A model generated the notes under the pieces. The model saw only the letters and a program-made list of their open reading frames with translations. It was not told where the DNA came from and did no database searches. A stretch of 64,000 bases of DNA from DAHUXD01 sp963805495 (GTDB lineage Bacteria > Acidobacteriota > Thermoanaerobaculia > UBA5066 > Gp7-AA6), in NCBI GenBank assembly GCA_963805495.1, contig CAWDUQ010000004.1, positions 434,001 through 498,000 of the forward strand. Direction: 5' to 3'. Shown piece by piece: positions 59,576-64,000 of this stretch (positions within the stretch are counted from its first letter, which is position 1; every line of letters starts with the position of its first letter). A program made the translations under genes and the position numbers.

Positions 59576-59646
59576 ACCGGCGGACAGCTCCGGGTCTTCA
59601 CGGACCTGCGATAGGCTGTCGCGCCAAATACAAGGAGGACATGCCA

Positions 59647-60219
59647 ATGATTCGACTCATGAGGGTTCTCGCCGGCATCGCCGTGTGCGCCATGAGCGCC
59701 TCGGCGCTTCTGGCCCAGAGCACGACGGCCCCGGTCAAGGTCAATCCCTCGGCGGTGATCAAGAAGGCGGGAACGCCGCCTCCGGCCAACGCGACCAAAG
59801 GCACCTCGCTCGGGAAGGGCAAGGCGACGGTGAATACGGCCAACTCCCCGACCGACACCGACTCGGTGTGGGCGGACAGGATCGACATCGACGGCGACGG
59901 CAACGTCGACGACGTGCAGGCCCTGTGGGACGACGAGGACAAGGTCCTCTACTACTCCAAGGACGGCACGTTCAACTGCATGAACGGCGGCACGGGCTCG
60001 GGCGGGATGCTCGTTGCCGTGTACGCCGAGGGCAACGTCTACGGTAAGCCGGCCAACTCGGGGTGGTGGGTGGCCGAGGTCGACAAGGACGAGTGCAAGT
60101 CGCAGGCCTCCGGGCTCGTGGGCTGCAAGTTCAACGGCAGCGGCGCCAACACGGCGTGCGGCGTGGCCGTGATCGACAACAAGACCGACGACATCACGAT
60201 CGTCGCGGTCAAGAACTAG
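59647..60219 (+). CDS. Secreted protein with an EF-hand-like acidic loop
   Basis: 190 residues. ATG 59647 has AGGAGG (59633-59638) at 8 nt; ATG 59641 is only 2 nt away. Signal peptide ending near ALLAQ. A DIDGDGNVDD loop (residues about 77-86) resembles dockerin/VCBS calcium loops. Several Cys (FNCMNGG, DECKSQ, GCKFNG, TACGV) suggest disulfides. Family not recognised. A strong terminator follows. Confidence 0.75.
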   Translation: MIRLMRVLAGIAVCAMSASALLAQSTTAPVKVNPSAVIKKAGTPPPANATKGTSLGKGKATVNTANSPTDTDSVWADRIDIDGDGNVDDVQALWDDEDKVLYYSKDGTFNCMNGGTGSGGMLVAVYAEGNVYGKPANSGWWVAEVDKDECKSQASGLVGCKFNGSGANTACGVAVIDNKTDDITIVAVKN

Positions 60220-60240
60220 CCCCGACCTGGTCGATTCGAG

Positions 60241-60275
60241 GGCCCCCGCGCCGGCGGCGCGGGGGCCTTTTCTTC
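60241..60275 (+). terminator. Rho-independent terminator
   Basis: Perfect 12-bp stem GGCCCCCGCGCC/GGCGCGGGGGCC (60241-60252 with 60256-60267) followed by TTTTCTTC. Confidence 0.9.
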
Positions 60276-60428
60276 GCTTCGGCGTCGACTCGGCGCGCCG
60301 GCGCCGATCCGCAATAGGCCTCTCGATCTCATGCCGACCTCGGTGACGGAAGGGCCGGGATCTCGAACGGACCGGTCTTCCCCCGAAGCCGCTTCCGTGC
60401 GGATCTGCTAGGCTGGCATGAATTCACC

Positions 60429-61172
60429 GTGAGTGCGCCCACGACCGCCCGGACGGCCGCGTGTCGGCCGGTAGCGATGGTTCCGCGGTTCGCGGCATGC
60501 CTGGCTTTCGTCGCCGGCCACGCGCTCGCCGCGACCGCGGTGGCGCAGGACGTCAGTACCCAGTTCTGGCCGGAGATCGACACGTTCGTCCGGCTCAATC
60601 AGAACATGCGGATTTACGTTCCCGTGAGCAAGACGCGCGAGGGAACCGACGATTCGGACCAGGACGGGACGGCGGGGGTCTACCTCGACTACTACATTCT
60701 GCCGCTGACGAAGCTCGGACTCCCCGGCCCGTCCAACGTCGTGCGCACGCATCGAATTCTGCTCCGCGCCGGCTACGGCTACACGGCCGGGGACGCTGGT
60801 CAGCCGGCCACCAACGCCTTTACGGCGGAAGCGACCGCGCGCCTCTCTCTGCCGTGGGAGCTCCTCGCGAGCGATCGGTCTCGCTTCGATCTGAACTTCA
60901 CGGGCGGCGAATTCGACCCGCGATACCGGAACCGTTTCCGGATCGATCGCAGCGTCGACCTCGGCTCGTGGGTGTTGAACCCCTACGCCTACGGAGAGTT
61001 CTTCTACGACTTCAACGACGGGAGCTGGGTGAAGACCCGCGCCACCGCGGGCCTGGAGGTCCACGTCTGGGACAGGGTCGTGCCCGAGCTTTACTTCCAG
61101 CGCGACTACAACAGCGGTTCGGCCGGCGACGTCAACGGCTTCGGGCTGATCGTGAGCATCTACCTCCGCTAG
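60429..61172 (+). CDS. DUF2490-like outer-membrane beta-barrel protein
   Basis: 247 residues from GTG 60429 (a TAGGCT -10-like hexamer ends 14 nt upstream, no Shine-Dalgarno); ATG 60477 gives a more standard signal peptide (MVPRFAACLAFVAGHALAA). The mature part alternates strands (QNMRIYVPVSKTREG, GVYLDYYILPLTK, NRFRIDRSVDLGSWVLNPYAYGEFFYD, KTRATAGLEVHVWD) and ends VSIYLR. This pattern, with the Tyr/Phe-rich EFFYDF, matches DUF2490-like outer-membrane barrels. Ligand unknown. Convergent with the next gene. Confidence 0.75.
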   Translation: MSAPTTARTAACRPVAMVPRFAACLAFVAGHALAATAVAQDVSTQFWPEIDTFVRLNQNMRIYVPVSKTREGTDDSDQDGTAGVYLDYYILPLTKLGLPGPSNVVRTHRILLRAGYGYTAGDAGQPATNAFTAEATARLSLPWELLASDRSRFDLNFTGGEFDPRYRNRFRIDRSVDLGSWVLNPYAYGEFFYDFNDGSWVKTRATAGLEVHVWDRVVPELYFQRDYNSGSAGDVNGFGLIVSIYLR

Positions 61173-61233
61173 CCGGCCGGGGCGACCGGAACCGGGAGGC
61201 GGCCGGTCGCCTCCGCCATCTTCGTCCGAAGCG

Positions 61234-62007
61234 TCAGGGAGCCGGGACGATCGTGTACACGACGCTGTTCGAGGCGGACGACGGCAGGTACCAGACGCCG
61301 TTCGATACGAAATAGGTCGTTCCGTTGATCGTCGTGTGCACGGCGCCGGACGGGAGCGTGTAGACCACCGAGCCCTTGGGATGCGAGGCCATCGCCGTTC
61401 CGGTCGCGACACCCGCGTTGTAGGCGGCCGTCGTGTTGGCCGCGCCGGTCGCGACACCGGCGGCATAGGCGCTCGACGTCGCCGCGGAGGTGCTCGCCGC
61501 TCCGGCCGCGTAGCCGGACTGGTACGAGGCCGTCGAGGACGCCTGGGCGCTCGACTTGGCTGCCGAAGCCCCGATGGCCGCCCCGGCCATCGCCGCGCCG
61601 GCGACGGCCCAGCCGCAGCCGCCGCACGAACTCGTCGGGTACGGGTGGTACGCCGGGTGGTACGGGTAGTAGGCCGTCGGCGGATGGTAGTAGGCGCCGC
61701 CGTAGTATCCGGTGTGGTACGTGCCGCCGTAGCCGGCATGCGTCGTGCCGCCATAGTAGTTGGTGTGCGTGGCGCCCTCGCCGTACTGGGCGTGCGTCGA
61801 GGTGCCGTAGGCGCTGTCGTGCGTCACGCCGGACCCGTAGCTCGCCGAAGTGCTGCCGCCGTAGGCGTTGGTGTGGGACCCGCCCGAGCCGTAGGAGCCG
61901 GACGAGTGGCCGCCGTAGGCATTCGAGTGCGCCCAGGCTGCCGCCGGGGCCGCGGCGAGCAGGCCGGTCAGCGCGGCCGCGAGTACGATTCCGAGCATCT
62001 TCCGCAT
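61234..62007 (-). CDS. Secreted Tyr/Gly/His-rich tandem-repeat protein
   Basis: 257 residues, GAGGAGG before ATG 62007. After the signal peptide (to about 25) there are four imperfect repeats of about 17 residues: HSNAYGGHSSGSYGSG, HTNAYGGSTSASYGSG, HDSAYGTSTHAQYGEG and HTNYYGGTTHAGYGGT. Then comes a Tyr/His/Pro stretch, a CGGCGW turn, an Ala-rich glycine-zipper-like helix (AVAGAAMAGAAIGASAA), and a C-terminal strand domain (SGAVHTTINGTTYFVSNGVWY). The last part resembles DUF6515-like short envelope domains. It is probably a surface or matrix protein; function unknown. Confidence 0.8.
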   Translation of the reverse strand: MRKMLGIVLAAALTGLLAAAPAAAWAHSNAYGGHSSGSYGSGGSHTNAYGGSTSASYGSGVTHDSAYGTSTHAQYGEGATHTNYYGGTTHAGYGGTYHTGYYGGAYYHPPTAYYPYHPAYHPYPTSSCGGCGWAVAGAAMAGAAIGASAAKSSAQASSTASYQSGYAAGAASTSAATSSAYAAGVATGAANTTAAYNAGVATGTAMASHPKGSVVYTLPSGAVHTTINGTTYFVSNGVWYLPSSASNSVVYTIVPAP

Positions 62008-62017
62008 GGGTTCCTCC

Positions 62018-62899
62018 TCACCGGGGCCTGGAGACGGGTCGGGGCGTCGGCTTCATTCCGATGGGCCTCGCGCCGGGCGGATTTTCGGACTTCATCCTCG
62101 GGTTGCCGAAGGCGATGCGGTCGGCGCCGGCGGCCTTCGCCGTCGTGAACCCGTTCGCGTCGACGGACGGGTTGAGCTGCCAGTTCGAGAACTGGACCGA
62201 GTGGCGCAGGTTGAAGGGGTCGTCGTAGTAGATGGCACGGGCCATCCGCGGCAGCCTGTCTTCCTTCCCGATCCACATCTGGACGAAGACGCCGTCGTCC
62301 TCGTAGGCGATGACGTCGGTCGTGGTCCCGCCGACGAGCATGGACTCGCCGAGGTAGAACGCGGTCGTGAGGCCGTCGGAGAGGTCCTTCCAGGGGTTGG
62401 ACACGATCACGTCGGTGAACGGAAAGTACGTCCCGGCCACGTCGAAGATCTTCTCGAGCGCGGCATCGATCGTGGGCGGGGCGTCCGTGACGGCGACGAG
62501 GTTCTCGGCCGGATGGAAGCTCATCATGACCTTGCCGTCGTCGTAGAACTCGGTGACGGGTCCGTCGCCGAGCGTCAGGACCTTGAGCTTGTCGGGGCGC
62601 TGGAGCGTCGTCTCGTAGATCCGGCCGTAGACGATGGGCGGCCCCGCCAGGCTCGTGACCTCGTAGGCGCCGAGAGCCGTAAAGCTCATCGAGCCGGCGG
62701 CCGCGAGCTTTTCGCACGAGGCCTTGAGAACCTCGATCGCCTTCGGGTCGAAGACGGGTGGGGGGGCCGGCTTCGCGGCCTTCGCGCGTGCCGGCGGCTT
62801 CGGAGTCGGGGCCGCGGCTTGAGCGGCGGCGAAGGCCGCCCCGGCGCCGAGGGCGAGCGCGAGGGAGAGCGGTCGAACGAAACGATTCGGGCGGCGCAT
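62018..62899 (-). CDS. DUF2092-like periplasmic protein
   Basis: 293 residues from ATG 62899 with GGAG 6 nt upstream. The signal peptide and a Pro/Ala/Lys linker are followed by the DUF2092 core: FDPKAIEVLKASCEKLAAAG, SMSFTALGAYEV, RPDKLKVLTLGDGPVTEFYDDGK, DAPPTIDAALEKIF, and ARAIYYDDPFNLRHSVQFSN. The fold is LolA/LolB-like by family knowledge; such proteins may carry lipids or lipoproteins. It follows the 62911 gene by 11 nt, so both share a transcript with the genes on either side. Confidence 0.85.
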   Translation of the reverse strand: MRRPNRFVRPLSLALALGAGAAFAAAQAAAPTPKPPARAKAAKPAPPPVFDPKAIEVLKASCEKLAAAGSMSFTALGAYEVTSLAGPPIVYGRIYETTLQRPDKLKVLTLGDGPVTEFYDDGKVMMSFHPAENLVAVTDAPPTIDAALEKIFDVAGTYFPFTDVIVSNPWKDLSDGLTTAFYLGESMLVGGTTTDVIAYEDDGVFVQMWIGKEDRLPRMARAIYYDDPFNLRHSVQFSNWQLNPSVDANGFTTAKAAGADRIAFGNPRMKSENPPGARPIGMKPTPRPVSRPR

Positions 62900-62910
62900 C
62901 GTGTCTCCGG

Positions 62911-63225
62911 CTACGGGATCATCCCGCACTGAAACAGCTTGTTGGCGATGGGCGCGGCAACCTTGTCGATGAACGCCTGCCGCATCTGGGGATCCGCCTT
63001 GAGCGCGGCGATGACGCGCTCCTTCATCCGCGCCTCCTCGCCCTGCGGCTTTTCGCTCTTCTGCTCGGCGAGCTGCACGCAGGTGGAGTTGTTGTATTTG
63101 TCGATGATCTTCTGGGCGATCATGTTCATCAGCGGGTACTGCTGCTGCTGCTGCTGCGCCTGGGGCACGGCGCAGATGAGAAGCGAGGCGGGGATCAGGG
63201 CGAGGACGCGGCGGCGACGGGTCAT
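62911..63225 (-). CDS. Small secreted protein of unknown function
   Basis: 104 residues, AAAGGAGG Shine-Dalgarno. Signal peptide (RRRVLALIPASLLICAVPQA), then a glutamine run (QAQQQQQQ) and a helical domain with two cysteines (STCVQLAEQ and FQCGMIP). No family recognised. It sits between DUF2092 and another secreted protein in the same orientation with short gaps. Confidence 0.75.
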   Translation of the reverse strand: MTRRRRVLALIPASLLICAVPQAQQQQQQYPLMNMIAQKIIDKYNNSTCVQLAEQKSEKPQGEEARMKERVIAALKADPQMRQAFIDKVAAPIANKLFQCGMIP

Positions 63226-63252
63226 GACAGATCCTCCTTTCGCTCGACGATT

Positions 63253-63945
63253 CTAGTTGTTGCGGTTGTAGTTGAAGTTCGAGACCTGCAGCTCGAGTTG
63301 CCGGGCGGGGATCTGGATGTCGGCGTAGTTCATGTAGGACAGCCCCGCGGCCAGCGTGTTGAAAGTCGCGTTCATCGTGATGGAAGTGCCCTGGTAATTC
63401 GTCGCGATGAAGACCTTGGCCGCCTTGTGGGTCGCGGCGTTGATCCAGAGGGTCATCGAGTCGCCGGGAGCGATGACGCTGCCGCTCGAGAGCGCGAGCA
63501 GGCCGGTCGCGTCGGGGCCGCTGACCTGGGCCTTGTTGTAGAAGGTCAGCAGCTGAGGGCTGGAATCGAGCGTGTACTGCTGGAGGAGGGACTTCAGCCC
63601 GGCGACGTACTCCTTCATCTCCTTTTGCTTCGCCTCGGCGATGCGCTTGCGCAGGCCGAAGCGGGGCAGGGAGGGCCCCTGGTCGCTGACCAGGCTCTTC
63701 TGGTACCGGCCGTTGACCCAGTTGACCATCTCGACGCGCGTGTCCTTGACGACGCCGTCCGCGAGGACCTCCGTGCGCTGGTCCCAGGTGTACTGCTGCA
63801 TGGCCGTCGCGTTGGCCTGGCGGGCGGCGGTGACTTTCTGCGCGATCTGCGCGCGCATGGCCTGGTTGGCGGCGTCCTGGGCCGGCAGGGGAAGGGCCGA
63901 AAGCAGGGCCGCCGCGAGGGGCAGGGTCGACCGGATTATCGTCAT
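63253..63945 (-). CDS. Secreted protein of unknown function
   Basis: 230 residues from ATG 63945 (GGAGGG 5 nt upstream; the frame extends to 63963). Signal peptide ending ALPLPAQ. The N-terminal half is helical (AQIAQKVTAARQANATAMQQYTW), followed by beta-strands (TEVLADGVVKDTRVEMVNWVNG; MTLWINAATHKAAKVFIATNYQG). It has a general likeness to lipoprotein-binding or DUF-type periplasmic folds such as its DUF2092 neighbour, but no family is assigned. Confidence 0.75.
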   Translation of the reverse strand: MTIIRSTLPLAAALLSALPLPAQDAANQAMRAQIAQKVTAARQANATAMQQYTWDQRTEVLADGVVKDTRVEMVNWVNGRYQKSLVSDQGPSLPRFGLRKRIAEAKQKEMKEYVAGLKSLLQQYTLDSSPQLLTFYNKAQVSGPDATGLLALSSGSVIAPGDSMTLWINAATHKAAKVFIATNYQGTSITMNATFNTLAAGLSYMNYADIQIPARQLELQVSNFNYNRNN

Positions 63946-63959
63946 AGATTCCCTCCTGT

Positions 63960-64000
63960 TCACTTGGCCGCGGGAAGAAGCAGGATGAAGGCGAGCTGCA
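63960..64000 (-). CDS. C-terminal end of an upstream gene (cut by the window edge)
   Basis: An open frame from the right edge ends at TGA 63962-63960 with the residues QLAFILLLPAAK. Its stop is 14 nt before the next start, in keeping with the same operon. Too little is present to say what it encodes. Confidence 0.35.
   Translation of the reverse strand, partial: QLAFILLLPAAK

Overview
The window is a high-GC, gene-dense bacterial chromosome segment with a Gram-negative envelope: several predicted outer-membrane beta-barrels, an OmpA-type protein, lipoprotein signals and TonB-receptor-like proteins. The mix (VCBS and PKD secreted proteins, PEGA proteins, SpoIIE phosphatases with PDZ-membrane sensors, DUF2092, an MGH1-like glucosidase, a short-Q-loop cytochrome bd) suggests an Acidobacteriota member, perhaps Thermoanaerobaculia. 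This is inferred from composition; there is no rRNA or other phylogenetic marker here. No tRNA, rRNA, CRISPR array, prophage or complete insertion sequence was seen.

Layout. 1-11500 holds mixed housekeeping genes: a truncated PDZ/membrane sensor, a large outer-membrane protein, comF-proline dehydrogenase, a small beta-barrel, an Lrp regulator facing a DnaJ-type co-chaperone across an AT-rich operator region, a hotdog thioesterase with peroxiredoxin Bcp, a secreted protein with a TPR protein, and an XRE regulator. 11558-32794 is a surface-polysaccharide region. The Wzm-type permease comes first, then three large secreted proteins (VCBS, unknown, and a 1,607-residue PKD protein), then a tightly coupled run of radical SAM/SPASM enzyme, Wzt ATPase, methyltransferase, glycosyltransferases, GNAT enzyme, and a PIG-L deacetylase fused to a glycosyltransferase.

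32940-35913 holds a Gly/Tyr-rich PEGA protein, a candidate structured RNA (34140-34302), and holB-tmk. 35983-44438 is a signalling island: PDZ-membrane-GAF-SpoIIE phosphatase, TPR protein, GAF-AAA+-HTH regulator with an altered GAFTGA loop, then a sigma-54-type promoter ahead of an RsbW-like kinase, a STAS protein and a second SpoIIE phosphatase. These make up a partner-switching module. 44470-46898 encodes an exported amidohydrolase and a lipoprotein-type isoaspartyl methyltransferase. An OmpA protein and cydAB follow.

52701-58485 (minus strand) is a carbon operon: 6-phosphogluconate dehydrogenase, polyphosphate glucokinase, glucose-6-phosphate dehydrogenase and an MGH1-like glucosidase. It would release glucose, phosphorylate it with polyphosphate and feed the oxidative pentose-phosphate pathway. 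58588-64000 is a run of small secreted or outer-membrane proteins.

Features outside the genes: two related ~90-bp long-arm hairpins, each right after a stop codon between convergent genes, one flanked by a 14-bp direct repeat; a REP-like inverted pair inside a glycosyltransferase 3' end; and many genes whose -10 hexamer (TATAAT, TAGAAT, TATACT or TAAGAT-like) lies 6-14 nt before the start codon with no Shine-Dalgarno, which suggests leaderless transcripts. Starts were chosen from Shine-Dalgarno spacing, ATGA/GTGA/TTGA overlaps and these -10 positions; several remain ambiguous and are marked.
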